From NCBI RefSeq assembly GCF_001584325.1, contig NZ_LSAZ01000011.1, forward strand, positions 1 to 64,000: a DNA stretch of 64,000 nucleotides, in the 5' to 3' direction. Numbering within the stretch: the first letter of the stretch is position 1; every line of letters begins with the position of its first letter. The stretch comes from Bacillus nakamurai. GTDB taxonomy: Bacteria; Bacillota; Bacilli; Bacillales; Bacillaceae. Under the pieces are notes generated by a model. It was not told the origin of the DNA. It saw only the letters and a program-made list of their open reading frames with translations, and searched no databases. The translations under genes and the position numbers were made by a program. Shown one piece after another: positions 37,569-47,243 of this stretch.

Positions 37569-37682
37569 CTGGCCGGATCAATCATTCTTAGAGCGGCTTG
37601 TCACATAGGTGGAGGATTGACATCTGCCATCATTTCAGATCAAGATTCATACCAAGTTTCATTTGATCGTAATCAAACATAA
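37569..37682 (+). pseudogene. Possible remnant of a Phr-type signalling peptide gene
   Basis: A frame ending in ISDQDSYQVSFDRNQT-stop. The last five residues DRNQT resemble exported Rap-inhibitor pentapeptides (PhrA is ARNQT), and the preceding LAGSIILRAACHIGGGLTSA is moderately hydrophobic. GAGGAGAAGGGA precedes a CTG at 37569, but there is no ATG, GTG or TTG in frame before it and no rap gene upstream, so a decayed or non-canonical gene is the cautious reading. The rest of the 604-nt gap 37250-37853 holds only the small membrane gene and the rpsD terminator. Confidence 0.3.
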
Positions 37683-37782
37683 GTCTGTATATTCGTTGAA
37701 GGGAATAAGGGCCTGCTCTATGAGTTGGTCTTTTTTTATTACAAATCTGCTTCGGTAAGAAACATAGTCCGATGAAAAAAAG

Positions 37783-37824
37783 AAAAACCCCAGAAATGTT
37801 GAAATAACAACGTTTCTAGGGTTT
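37783..37824 (-). terminator. Terminator of rpsD
   Basis: Minus strand AAACCCTAGAAACGTTG / CAACATTTCTGGGGTTTTT stem. Confidence 0.8.
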
Positions 37825-37853
37825 AGTCCAATGCTCTTTAAAGAGCATTTTAA

Positions 37854-38640
<787 letters not shown>

Positions 38641-38645
38641 AGAAC

Positions 38646-38674
38646 ATTATATGATTTTTCTTTCCTGCCGTCAA
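38646..38674 (-). promoter_or_regulatory. Sigma-A promoter of rpsD
   Basis: Minus strand TTGACG (38674-38669), 17-nt spacer, TATAAT (38651-38646). Confidence 0.85.
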
Positions 38675-38749
38675 CCATTTCTCCATGAAGAGTAAAGGTT
38701 TATGATATAATGAACAAAAAATGAGCAGTACATGTTTAGGTGATAAAAA

Positions 38750-40492
38750 ATGAAAAAACAAACAACCGATCAAGTGACGGCCTTTCAACAGAAGATGCTG
38801 ACGTTCTTCTTAACGAAATCTGAATCCGTCTCACTGTCCGACTCGCTGTTATGGCTGGCCTCAGCTCTTGAATCCTGCTTTGCATCTCTTTCATTGACCC
38901 TTTCACCGGCTGAATCATCCCGTTCAACTATAAGATCAGAAGATGAACCGACTTATGCTCCGCTAAAAGAGAGTGACGCATGTTTTATCATAAAAAATCA
39001 AACGTCCGGCAGACGTTTTTTTCTGCGTTCGGAAAGCGGACTGGCAATCCCAGAGTGCATGCCCGAGCTTATTACTCAGTTTATCAATCAATCTGTAAGG
39101 CAGAGCGGACTGTTTGCCAAGACAAAGCATCAGCGGAAAATTCACAGGATGACAGAAATGTTCCATTCGCTGCTGGATCAAAACGAGGTGCTTGAAAAAC
39201 TGCAGGCGAGCTTGAGCGCGGCTTTTCAGTCCTTCCGTTTCTTACTGTTCATCTCACAGGATCAGGATACGGACAGACAGCTTCCCGCAAAAGAATTGCA
39301 TATGGAAGGAAAGGATGCGGATCCGTTTGCCCTGAAGGTTTATTTGTCCGGCAGAATGCAGAGGAAGGGGAACACATCCGCATATTTGCCGATCAAAGGC
39401 CAGCAGGGGACATACGGGGTTCTGAAGGCTGAAGGAATGCAGGAGGCCGTGCTTTCATGCAGCCACCTGAGCGAAATGCTGCTGCTTGCAAGCGCCGCGG
39501 GAAAAGCATTTGAGAATGCGCAGCTTTACGAGCAGTCGAAAAAAAGCATTGCGAACCTGGAACTGATCAATGAAACGTCGCGCCAGCTTAATCAGCGGCT
39601 CAGGCTGACGGATACGATGCGGGAGCTCGCCGCCATTATGACTCAAACTTTTCATGCTGAAGAAGTGGCTTTTTTTCATATTGACCATTTTGAAGCGCAA
39701 AACCGACTTCCGGGACATACAGCTTTTTTTGAGACCGATTGTGCAGACGAGTACATCAATGCAGTAAAAGAAAAGCTCTTTGAAGGAGAAAAGGGTGTGT
39801 TTATCGGCAATGGACGGGCTCTGTTCGGCGAAGACGGCTACGGATCGCTGATGGCAGTGCCGATGATAGAAAATGATGCCGTGTTCGGATTTGCGATTTT
39901 GCTGAAAAAGGAATTGTATGCTTTTACGTTTGAAATGTACAAGCTGTTCCAAGCGCTGATACATCACGCCACATTAGCGGTGACGAATTCAATGCTGCGC
40001 GACCGGCTTGAGCATCTTGTGCAGACGGACCAGCTGACTGAGCTGTATTCAAGAACATATTTGGATGAGAAAATTCAATACAGCATGAAAATTAACAAAC
40101 GGGGTGTTTTGATTCTCGTTGATATTGATAATTTCAAAAGCATTAATGATACATACGGGCATCAGACGGGGGATTCTATATTAATCCAAGTCGCTTCCGT
40201 CATGAAATGCCATATCAGGGAACATGATGTCGCCGCGCGCTGGGGAGGCGAGGAGCTGGCCATCTATTTGCCGAATGTCAATGTGGCATCAGGAGAACGC
40301 ATCGCTAAGCGGCTCGTCCGCGCCGTGCGGGAAAATACGGAGCCCCGGGTGACGATTTCCTGCGGCGTTTCCTGCTGGACAAAGACCGAGCCCATGCCGT
40401 TAAAAATGCTCGTCCAGCATGCGGACGAAGCGCTCTACACGGCCAAGCGGAACGGCAAAAACCGCCTGATCGTCCATAAAACAGCACCGTAA
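38750..40492 (+). CDS. dgcP: Diguanylate cyclase DgcP (GAF-GGDEF)
   Basis: Makes cyclic di-GMP, which inhibits motility through the flagellar clutch in Bacillus. 580 residues: N-terminal sensory region with two GAF-like modules (about 130-270 and 280-405) and a GGDEF domain (about 415-575) with active site RWGGEELAIYLP (about 497) and VDIDNFKSINDTYGHQTGD. No membrane segment, so soluble. The GGEEL form is a functional variant of GGDEF. TATAAT at 38706-38711 is the likely -10. Counterpart of B. subtilis YtrP. Confidence 0.92.
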   Translation: MKKQTTDQVTAFQQKMLTFFLTKSESVSLSDSLLWLASALESCFASLSLTLSPAESSRSTIRSEDEPTYAPLKESDACFIIKNQTSGRRFFLRSESGLAIPECMPELITQFINQSVRQSGLFAKTKHQRKIHRMTEMFHSLLDQNEVLEKLQASLSAAFQSFRFLLFISQDQDTDRQLPAKELHMEGKDADPFALKVYLSGRMQRKGNTSAYLPIKGQQGTYGVLKAEGMQEAVLSCSHLSEMLLLASAAGKAFENAQLYEQSKKSIANLELINETSRQLNQRLRLTDTMRELAAIMTQTFHAEEVAFFHIDHFEAQNRLPGHTAFFETDCADEYINAVKEKLFEGEKGVFIGNGRALFGEDGYGSLMAVPMIENDAVFGFAILLKKELYAFTFEMYKLFQALIHHATLAVTNSMLRDRLEHLVQTDQLTELYSRTYLDEKIQYSMKINKRGVLILVDIDNFKSINDTYGHQTGDSILIQVASVMKCHIREHDVAARWGGEELAIYLPNVNVASGERIAKRLVRAVRENTEPRVTISCGVSCWTKTEPMPLKMLVQHADEALYTAKRNGKNRLIVHKTAP

Positions 40493-40493
40493 C

Positions 40494-40533
40494 AAAAAAG
40501 GAGCCGGCCCGATGGCCGAACTCCTTTTTTTAT
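40494..40533. terminator. Bidirectional terminator dgcP/ytsP
   Basis: AAAAAAGGAGccGGCC-cgat-GGCCgaACTCCTTTTTTT. Confidence 0.9.
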
Positions 40534-41012
40534 CCTAATCTTTTCTCAAGCGTTTCGACAAACTGTGCTAAATAGGCTTCATCCGTTTCATCAAAGCGGT
40601 TTTTGACGGGGCTGTCAATGTCCAGCACGCCGATGACTTCACCGTTTACGCGGATCGGGAGCACGATTTCAGACTGGGAAGCTGCATCACAGGCGATATG
40701 GCCCGGAAATGCGTGCACATCGGCAATCCGCTGTACAGCGCCTTCTGAGAAGGCAGTCCCGCACACGCCTTTTCCGAATGGGATGCGCACGCAAGCGGGA
40801 AGGCCTTGGAACGGTCCTAACACAAGCTCGCCTTCTTTTGCGAAATAAAATCCAGCCCAGTTTACTTCTGATAATGAATGATATAAAAGCGCAGACGCGT
40901 TTGCATAATTGGCGATCGCATCAGATTCGTCTTCTGTCATGGCTTCGAGCTGTTTAAGCAGAAGCTGATAACTTTTTTCTTTATCTCCGGATTGTTTTTC
41001 GACATGAAACAT
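40530..41012 (-). CDS. ytsP: Free methionine-R-sulfoxide reductase (GAF type)
   Basis: Repairs free Met-(R)-sulfoxide with thioredoxin. The 160-residue GAF domain keeps all three redox cysteines with the family spacing: C74 (LPACVRIPFG), C84 (KGVCGTAF) and C108 (GHIACDA), equivalent to C84/C94/C118 of the E. coli enzyme. DIDSPVKNRFDETD closes the domain. Cytoplasmic; single gene with terminator shared with dgcP. Confidence 0.88.
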   Translation of the reverse strand: MFHVEKQSGDKEKSYQLLLKQLEAMTEDESDAIANYANASALLYHSLSEVNWAGFYFAKEGELVLGPFQGLPACVRIPFGKGVCGTAFSEGAVQRIADVHAFPGHIACDAASQSEIVLPIRVNGEVIGVLDIDSPVKNRFDETDEAYLAQFVETLEKRLG

Positions 41013-41138
41013 GGAAAACCCTCACTTTTTCTATAATATAAAACAAAGTTCCTGCCGTTCTGCCGGCATTTGTCGAGAAGTTCTTACAGGAACGGGGCCC
41101 TTCTGCTTGAATTGTTAAGTAATAAAGGGGTGAGCCGT

Positions 41139-41762
41139 ATGAAAGTAAGCACCAAAGACAAAATTATTAATGCTGCTGTCCTGCTTTTTAACCAAAAAGG
41201 CTTTTCTGGCACGTCCGTCCGTGAAATCGCAAAGTCAGCTGATGTAAATGTAGCGCACATCTCCTACTATTTTAAAGGGAAAGGCGGCTTAATGGAACAT
41301 TTAGTTTCCGAGTTTTACGAAGGCTACAGCAAGACGCTTGAAAAAGCCGCAGACAGTATGATCGGCGAAAACACACAGGAGCGCATCCTGCGGGTGATTT
41401 TCGATATTTTATCCTATCAGCACGACAACCGTCAATTAACGCGATTTGTTTATCGGGAAGTGACGATTGATTCCACGCTTATCAGGGAAATCATGTCTAC
41501 TTATCTAATGAAAGAAAAATATATTTTGCAGCTGATGATTGAGGAAGGGCAAAAACGCCACGAACGTCTGACGCTGCCCGTGCCGCATTTCATCCTGCAA
41601 TTAAAATCCCTTCTGATGATGCCGTATCTTCAGCCTCAATATATTACGGAGGTGCTCTTTATGCAGCCGCACGAGCCGTATTTTTATAAAAGATATTTTG
41701 AAGAAGTGAAAATTTGGATCAAAAGTGTGTTCCGTCAAAACGATGCGGCGCTTATGAATTAA
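41139..41762 (+). CDS. refZ: TetR-family regulator of FtsZ, RefZ
   Basis: 207-residue DNA-binding protein that in B. subtilis binds palindromic RBM sites near the origin and disrupts FtsZ assembly to place the polar septum in sporulation. Helix-turn-helix GTSVREIAKSADVNVAHISYYF (about 25-47), helical dimer domain after. ATG 41139 with AAAGGGGTG is the known start; the frame is open to 41070. Its 3' end overlaps hisJ by 11 nt, convergently. Called YttP earlier. Confidence 0.9.
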   Translation: MKVSTKDKIINAAVLLFNQKGFSGTSVREIAKSADVNVAHISYYFKGKGGLMEHLVSEFYEGYSKTLEKAADSMIGENTQERILRVIFDILSYQHDNRQLTRFVYREVTIDSTLIREIMSTYLMKEKYILQLMIEEGQKRHERLTLPVPHFILQLKSLLMMPYLQPQYITEVLFMQPHEPYFYKRYFEEVKIWIKSVFRQNDAALMN

Positions 41763-42564
41763 CCGTGCTTCTGTAAGTCTCATATGAATAGCCGACATCT
41801 TCCGCTTGATGGGCGTCCGACCCGAATATGAGCGGGATTTTTTTTTGCTTCGCCTGCTCCGCCATCCACTCCTCCATGTACGGTTCCCCTGCAAATTTTT
41901 TTCTGAGACCTGATGTATTAAAATCAAGCTCCATTCCGTGCTCTTTCACAGCGTCAAGGCAGCGGGACACGAGAACCTTTATATGCGGTGACATGCGGTA
42001 AGGAAAAAGGCGCACAAATTTTTTGACAAGCGTAATATGTCCGACCCGTTTTGGCTTATAGGGGCCAAGCGGTGTTACAATTGAAGAATAAACAGCTTGG
42101 TAGTATTGTTCATATACGGCTTCTGTGCTTCCAAAGCGCGTGATCAGCTCTTTAAATGTATGCTCATCATAATCGAGGCATACATAGGACGGGCCCGCCT
42201 TCAAAAAATGGACGGATAAAATGCTGTCATCAAGAGAGGGTCCGTATGTGTCAAGAAAAGCCGCGGTTTCCTCTTCATAACCTGTGATATAGTCTGTTTC
42301 AAGCCCGGTAAGGATGCTGATTTGCCCTTTATACTCCTTCTTTAATTGCGCAAGCCGATCAAAATAGGCTTCAAGCTGCCCTGAATCCATCGCGCTGTCC
42401 TGAAGAGGCACAGGGTCTTGAAAAGACGGAGGGAGCGGGGCGTGCTCTGTAAATGTGATGGAGTCAAAGCCCTTTTCTATCGCTTTTTCAACATATTGTG
42501 ACAGCTCATCCTTCGAGCCGTGAGGGCAAAATGGCGTGTGGATATGCGCGTCTCGTTTTTCCAT
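41752..42564 (-). CDS. hisJ: Histidinol-phosphatase (PHP family)
   Basis: Dephosphorylates histidinol phosphate in histidine synthesis. PHP-fold metal-dependent phosphatase, 270 residues, with the motif HIHTPFCPHGSKDE at the N-terminus (H7, H9), ITFTEHAPLPP, GLETDYITGYE and GSDAHQAEDVG. Unlinked from the his operon, as usual in Bacillus. Overlaps the end of refZ tail to tail. Counterpart of YtvP. Confidence 0.92.
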   Translation of the reverse strand: MEKRDAHIHTPFCPHGSKDELSQYVEKAIEKGFDSITFTEHAPLPPSFQDPVPLQDSAMDSGQLEAYFDRLAQLKKEYKGQISILTGLETDYITGYEEETAAFLDTYGPSLDDSILSVHFLKAGPSYVCLDYDEHTFKELITRFGSTEAVYEQYYQAVYSSIVTPLGPYKPKRVGHITLVKKFVRLFPYRMSPHIKVLVSRCLDAVKEHGMELDFNTSGLRKKFAGEPYMEEWMAEQAKQKKIPLIFGSDAHQAEDVGYSYETYRSTVNS

Positions 42565-42760
42565 TTATGTCACTCCGTTTAAAAATTGCAGAATCCTGCC
42601 GAAATTATGCAAAAAGTTTTTGATTTCTGGTCAAAAAATGTTGGTTACATGGTATCATAATAACAATGAAAACGACAGATTTTCTCAATTCATATATTGA
42701 AATCTTTCTGAATACATAAAACACCCTGACAGATTAAGTTGAACAACAAGGGGGCTCATT

Positions 42761-44452
42761 ATGGAGTTAGTCATTGGGTTATTGATTGTACTGCTCGTTC
42801 TGTTTGCAGCGGGCTACTTTTTCAGGAAAAAAATCTATACGGAAATTGACCGGCTGGAGTCATGGAAAATTGAAATCTTAAACCGTTCGATTGTGGAAGA
42901 AATGTCCAAGATAAAGCATCTGAAAATGACCGGACAGACGGAAGAGTTCTTTGAAAGATGGCGCGATGAGTGGGATGAAATTGTCACAGCCCATTTGCCA
43001 AAAGTTGAAGAGCTCCTTTATGATGCCGAGGAGAACGCGGACAAATACCGTTTCAAAAAAGCGAACCAGGTCCTTGTCCATATTGACGATCTCCTGACCG
43101 CAGCTGAAACGAATATAGAAGGCATTCTTCGCGAGATCAGCGACCTTGTGACAAGCGAGGAAAAAAGCCGCGGAGAGATCGAACAGGTGCGTGAGCAGTA
43201 TTCAAAAGCGCGGAAAAACCTTCTGGCGTACAGCCATCTCTACGGAGAGCTTTATAACAGCCTTGAGACGGATTTGGACGAGATTTGGACCGGAATTAAA
43301 CAGTTCGAAGAAGAGACGGAAGGCGGAAATTATATAGCGGCGAGAAAAGTGCTGCTTGAACAGGACCGCAGGCTCGATCAGCTTCAAACATACATAAATG
43401 ACGTTCCGAAATTGCTCGCGGACTGTAAGCAGACCGTGCCGAACCAAATTGCCAAGCTGAAAGACGGCTACCGTGAAATGACGGAAAAGGGCTACAAACT
43501 GGAGCATATTCAAATCGAAAAAGAGCTGGATACACTGTCCAATCAATTAAAACGGGCGGAAAACGCGCTTTTAGAGGAGCTGGATGTCGATGAGGCATCG
43601 GCCGTGCTTCAGCTGATTGATGAAACGATCCAGTCGATGTATGAACAGCTTGAAGGCGAAGTGGAGGCAGGACAGTCTGTATTAAGCAAAATGCCGGAGC
43701 TGATCATTGCGTATGATAAGCTGGAGGAAGAAAAGGACCGTACCAAAGCCGAAACGGAGCTTGTTAAGGAAAGCTATCAGCTGACAGCGGGAGAGCTCAG
43801 CAAACAAAATGCGTTTGAAAAGCGTATGGAAACAATCGGCCGGCTACTTGAGCAGGCGAGAGAAAAGCTGGACGGGGAGCATGTCGCTTACTCTCTGTTA
43901 ATAGAAGAAGTTGACGCTATCGAGAAGCAGATGGAAGAGGTTCAGAAAGAACATGCCGAATACCGCCAAAATCTCCAAGCGCTCAGGAAAGAAGAGCTGC
44001 AGGCAAGGGAGACGCTCACACGGCTGCGGAAAATCATTTCTGACACGTCAAGGATGCTGCAAAAAAGCAACATCCCGGGCATTCCCGAACATGTGAAAGA
44101 CAAGCTGGAGACGGCACATCATCATATAGAAGAAACCGTAAACCAATTGCAAGAGCTTCCTTTAAATATGGAGGAAGCCGGCAGACATCTGCAGCAGGCG
44201 GAAAACATCGTCACTGAGGTCAGCGAGGAAGCGGAAGAACTTGTGACTCAGGTCAAACTCATTGAACGAATCATCCAGTTCGGCAACCGTTTTCGCAGCC
44301 AGAATCACATACTATCAGAACAGCTGAAAGAAGCGGAACGGCTTTTTTACACATACAGCTACAGTGAAGCATATGAGATTGCTGCCGAAGCTGTTGAAAA
44401 AGCGGCTCCCGGCGCGGTGAAAAAAATTAAAGCCGATCAATCTGCATCATAA
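42761..44452 (+). CDS. ezrA: Septation ring regulator EzrA
   Basis: Membrane-anchored spectrin-like protein (563 residues) that binds FtsZ and modulates Z-ring formation and PBP1 shuttling. One N-terminal membrane helix (residues 2-22, LVIGLLIVLLVLFAAGYFF), then near-continuous antiparallel helical repeats; the C-terminal QNR-like patch is FGNRFRSQNHILSEQL. ACAAGGGGG ribosome site. Flanked by its own terminator. Confidence 0.94.
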   Translation: MELVIGLLIVLLVLFAAGYFFRKKIYTEIDRLESWKIEILNRSIVEEMSKIKHLKMTGQTEEFFERWRDEWDEIVTAHLPKVEELLYDAEENADKYRFKKANQVLVHIDDLLTAAETNIEGILREISDLVTSEEKSRGEIEQVREQYSKARKNLLAYSHLYGELYNSLETDLDEIWTGIKQFEEETEGGNYIAARKVLLEQDRRLDQLQTYINDVPKLLADCKQTVPNQIAKLKDGYREMTEKGYKLEHIQIEKELDTLSNQLKRAENALLEELDVDEASAVLQLIDETIQSMYEQLEGEVEAGQSVLSKMPELIIAYDKLEEEKDRTKAETELVKESYQLTAGELSKQNAFEKRMETIGRLLEQAREKLDGEHVAYSLLIEEVDAIEKQMEEVQKEHAEYRQNLQALRKEELQARETLTRLRKIISDTSRMLQKSNIPGIPEHVKDKLETAHHHIEETVNQLQELPLNMEEAGRHLQQAENIVTEVSEEAEELVTQVKLIERIIQFGNRFRSQNHILSEQLKEAERLFYTYSYSEAYEIAAEAVEKAAPGAVKKIKADQSAS

Positions 44453-44458
44453 CGAGAC

Positions 44459-44497
44459 AAACTGCACCCTGATTGAATCAGAGGTGCAGTTTTTTTG
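44459..44497 (+). terminator. Terminator after ezrA
   Basis: AAACTGCACCctgatt / gaatcaGAGGTGCAGTTTTTTT stem. Confidence 0.85.
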
Positions 44498-44511
44498 CGG
44501 CCTCTTTCATA

Positions 44512-44554
44512 TAAAAAAACGCCTGCGGCTGAAATAGATTCAAGCCGCAGGCGC
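44512..44554 (-). terminator. Terminator of braB
   Basis: Minus strand GCGCCTGCGGCTTGAA / TTCAGCCGCAGGCGTTTTTTT. Confidence 0.85.
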
Positions 44555-44561
44555 TAAGTCC

Positions 44562-45902
44562 TTATGAATTTGCTTTATTCAGCTCGATGGGCGGGCTGAT
44601 GAAAAACGTGATGATATAACCGATAATGGCTCCTGCAATCCCCGGAAGCACCCAGCCGATCCCTATGCTGTAAAGCGGAAGATGAGCATTCAAAAACGTA
44701 TCCAATGAACCGAGTGAGATGCCCGCGGCCTTTAATCCGTCTATGATACTGAATAAACCGGTTCCGATCAGGCAAGCGATATAGACTTCCCGTCTTTCCT
44801 TGAAGATTTTATCAATAAAAGAAAGAACGATAATGACAATCGCCAGCGGGTAAATCGCTGATAAAATAGGAACTGAAAATGCAATGATCTCAGCGAGCCC
44901 GAAGTTTGAAATCGCCAGGCTGAACAGCGTGACAATGGTAACCACCATTTTGTATGATAATGCGGGAATCAGTTTTGAAAAATATTCGCCGCAAGATGTG
45001 ACAAGCCCGATGCTTGTCGTTAAACACGCAACCGTGATGGCTGTACCGAGTACAACGTTGCCTAATGAACCGAACAAGTAATTAGAAGATGCTGATAAAA
45101 TCTTTGCTCCTTCTCCAAGCGGTCCGACGGCGTCCGTGCTCGTTGCGCCCAAATAAGCCAATGATAAATAAATGAATGTTAAACCGGCTGCGGCGATAAG
45201 CCCCGCTTTAATACAAGCGGCTGCCAGCGCTTTCCGCTGCGTGACGCCTCTGCTTTTTACTGCGCTGACCACAACAACGCCGAATACGATCGATGCGAGT
45301 GCGTCCATGGTTTTATAGCCCTCTAGAAAACCTTTGAACACCGGTGTTCCCGAATAAGCTGATTGTACGGCTCCAAGCCCCCCCATCGGAGTCACAATGG
45401 CTTTAACCACAATGATTAAAATGATTCCAAATTTAATCGGGGTGAGGATTTTTCCGACTCTGTCCACTACTTTGGACGGATTGAGTGCTAAATAATACGT
45501 AATGGCAAAAAATATCAGTGTGAAAACAAATAAAGATAATCTCTCCGGAACACCGGTTAGAAAAGGAACTGCGCCGATTTCATACGAAACGGTTCCTGTC
45601 CGCGGGATCGCAAAAAGCGGACCGATTGATAAGTACAGCACAACGGTAAATACAGTGCCGAAAACCGGATGAGCTTTATCAGCAAGCCCTTTGGCATCTT
45701 TGCCTGTTAAGGCGATGGCGATAATCCCCAAAAGCGGGAGACCTACGCCGGTCAGTAAAAAACCGCCCATCGCTTTCCATACGTTATGACCGGCCGCTTG
45801 TCCCAGCTCTGGCGGATATATCATATTTCCTGCCCCGAAAAAAAGTGCGAACAGCATGAAACCGATAATAACGGTATCTTTGACAGGTAGTGATTGTTTC
45901 AT
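44562..45902 (-). CDS. braB: Branched-chain amino acid:cation symporter BraB
   Basis: LIVCS-family importer of Leu/Ile/Val, 446 residues, 12 membrane helices, starting MKQSLPVKDTVIIGFMLFAL and containing the family stretch FFGAGNMIYPPELGQ. ATG 45902 has AGGAGG 7 nt upstream; the 13 extra codons of the open frame are not supported. Flanked by AT-rich sequence with a convergent ezrA terminator. In B. subtilis CodY controls branched-chain transporters; AT-rich CodY-like matter at 45930-45960 was not decisive. Confidence 0.92.
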   Translation of the reverse strand: MKQSLPVKDTVIIGFMLFALFFGAGNMIYPPELGQAAGHNVWKAMGGFLLTGVGLPLLGIIAIALTGKDAKGLADKAHPVFGTVFTVVLYLSIGPLFAIPRTGTVSYEIGAVPFLTGVPERLSLFVFTLIFFAITYYLALNPSKVVDRVGKILTPIKFGIILIIVVKAIVTPMGGLGAVQSAYSGTPVFKGFLEGYKTMDALASIVFGVVVVSAVKSRGVTQRKALAAACIKAGLIAAAGLTFIYLSLAYLGATSTDAVGPLGEGAKILSASSNYLFGSLGNVVLGTAITVACLTTSIGLVTSCGEYFSKLIPALSYKMVVTIVTLFSLAISNFGLAEIIAFSVPILSAIYPLAIVIIVLSFIDKIFKERREVYIACLIGTGLFSIIDGLKAAGISLGSLDTFLNAHLPLYSIGIGWVLPGIAGAIIGYIITFFISPPIELNKANS

Positions 45903-46094
45903 AAAAGTCCTCCTAAATACTATGTTGAAATATTCTGTCAATTAATTGTCAGATAATATAACAAAACGAACATTACTTATTATATGGCAATGTGGGGAGA
46001 AGTCAATACTCGTTTTATTGCGAAATTATATTCATTTTTGTTATGGTAACATAAATATCATACGATGTACCGTTTTCATAAAGGAGTTAAAAAA

Positions 46095-47240
46095 ATGATA
46101 TATTTAGATAACAGCTCAACGACCGAGCCGTATGAAGACGTTTTGGAAGTTTACAAACAGACAAGCAGCCGTTATTTCGGCAATCCGTCGTCCCTGCACC
46201 GCTTAGGAACTGAGACGGAGCAGCTTCTCGAAGCGGCAGCGCAGCAAATAAAAAAAACCTTACGTTTGAAAAATTATGATATTGTATTTACATCAGGCGC
46301 CACTGAAGCGAATAACGCCGCTTTAAAGGGAGCTGCTTGGGCGAATATAAAGAAAGGCAGGCATATCATTGCTACAGCCATTGAACATCCGTCAGTGACT
46401 GAGACGCTTGATCAGCTGACAGAGCTGTTTGGCTTTGAGGTCACATTTCTCCCCGTTAATCAAGACGGATTTGTGTCCGTTCAAGATGTAAAAGAAGCCA
46501 TCAGGCCGGATACGATTATGGTCAGTATGATGCATGTCAACAATGAGGTCGGTTCCATCCAGCCGGTAAAGGAAACAGGCGATCTCCTTAAGCAGCACCG
46601 GGATATCCTATTTCATGTCGATCATGTGCAGGGCATTCACAAAGTCCCCCTTTCAATAGAGGAGGCGGACATTGACCTTTGCACCATCTCAGGGCATAAA
46701 TTTCATGGTTTAAAAGGAACGGGAGCGCTCTTGGTCAAAAAAGGAACCCGCCTGATTCCGCTTATAACGGGCGGCTCGCAGCAAAAAGGCATTCGGGCCG
46801 GTACAGAACACACAGCAGGCGCCGTTTCGCTTGCAAAAGCCGTAAACCTTTCTGCCCGCGATATGGCAGAGCGGCTTTCTGCCATGGAGAAGGCTAAGAA
46901 TGTGCTGATCAATAGGCTGAGCGAAACGGACGGGGTTGTGGTTAACACTCCCGCCGAAAACAGTGCGCCGCACATTATTAACTTCTCCGTTCCGGGTGTG
47001 AAAGCCGAAGTTCTCCTTCACATGCTTGAGGAGAAGGGCATTTATGTTTCTACAACCGCGGCCTGTTCAGCGAGAGAGCATAAACCGAGCCGTGTGCTTT
47101 TGCAAATGAATAAGGGCGAACAGATTGCGGCAAGCAGCATCAGAATCAGCCTGAGTTTCAGCCAGACAGCAGAGGTCGCAGAGCCGTTTATGAACGCGCT
47201 TGTACCGGCTGTTCAAAAACTAAAAAAAGTGATGAGGTAG
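46095..47240 (+). CDS. nifZ: Cysteine desulfurase for tRNA thiolation (IscS-like)
   Basis: PLP enzyme, 381 residues, that strips sulfur from cysteine as a persulfide and passes it to ThiI for 4-thiouridine in tRNA. PLP lysine in [10 protein letters not shown] (about 201), substrate motif [11 protein letters not shown], and the sulfur-carrying cysteine in [13 protein letters not shown] (about 322) on a short loop. ATG 46095 with AAGGAG; the frame is open to 46065. Only 3 nt separate it from thiI, so the two are co-translated. Confidence 0.9.
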   Translation: MIYLDNSSTTEPYEDVLEVYKQTSSRYFGNPSSLHRLGTETEQLLEAAAQQIKKTLRLKNYDIVFTSGATEANNAALKGAAWANIKKGRHIIATAIEHPSVTETLDQLTELFGFEVTFLPVNQDGFVSVQDVKEAIRPDTIMVSMMHVNNEVGSIQPVKETGDLLKQHRDILFHVDHVQGIHKVPLSIEEADIDLCTISGHKFHGLKGTGALLVKKGTRLIPLITGGSQQKGIRAGTEHTAGAVSLAKAVNLSARDMAERLSAMEKAKNVLINRLSETDGVVVNTPAENSAPHIINFSVPGVKAEVLLHMLEEKGIYVSTTAACSAREHKPSRVLLQMNKGEQIAASSIRISLSFSQTAEVAEPFMNALVPAVQKLKKVMR

Positions 47241-47243
47241 CAT

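Noticed and set aside
42878-43598. Minus-strand frames across ezrA
   Set aside because: Antisense shadows of a long helical coding region; no ribosome sites or domains.
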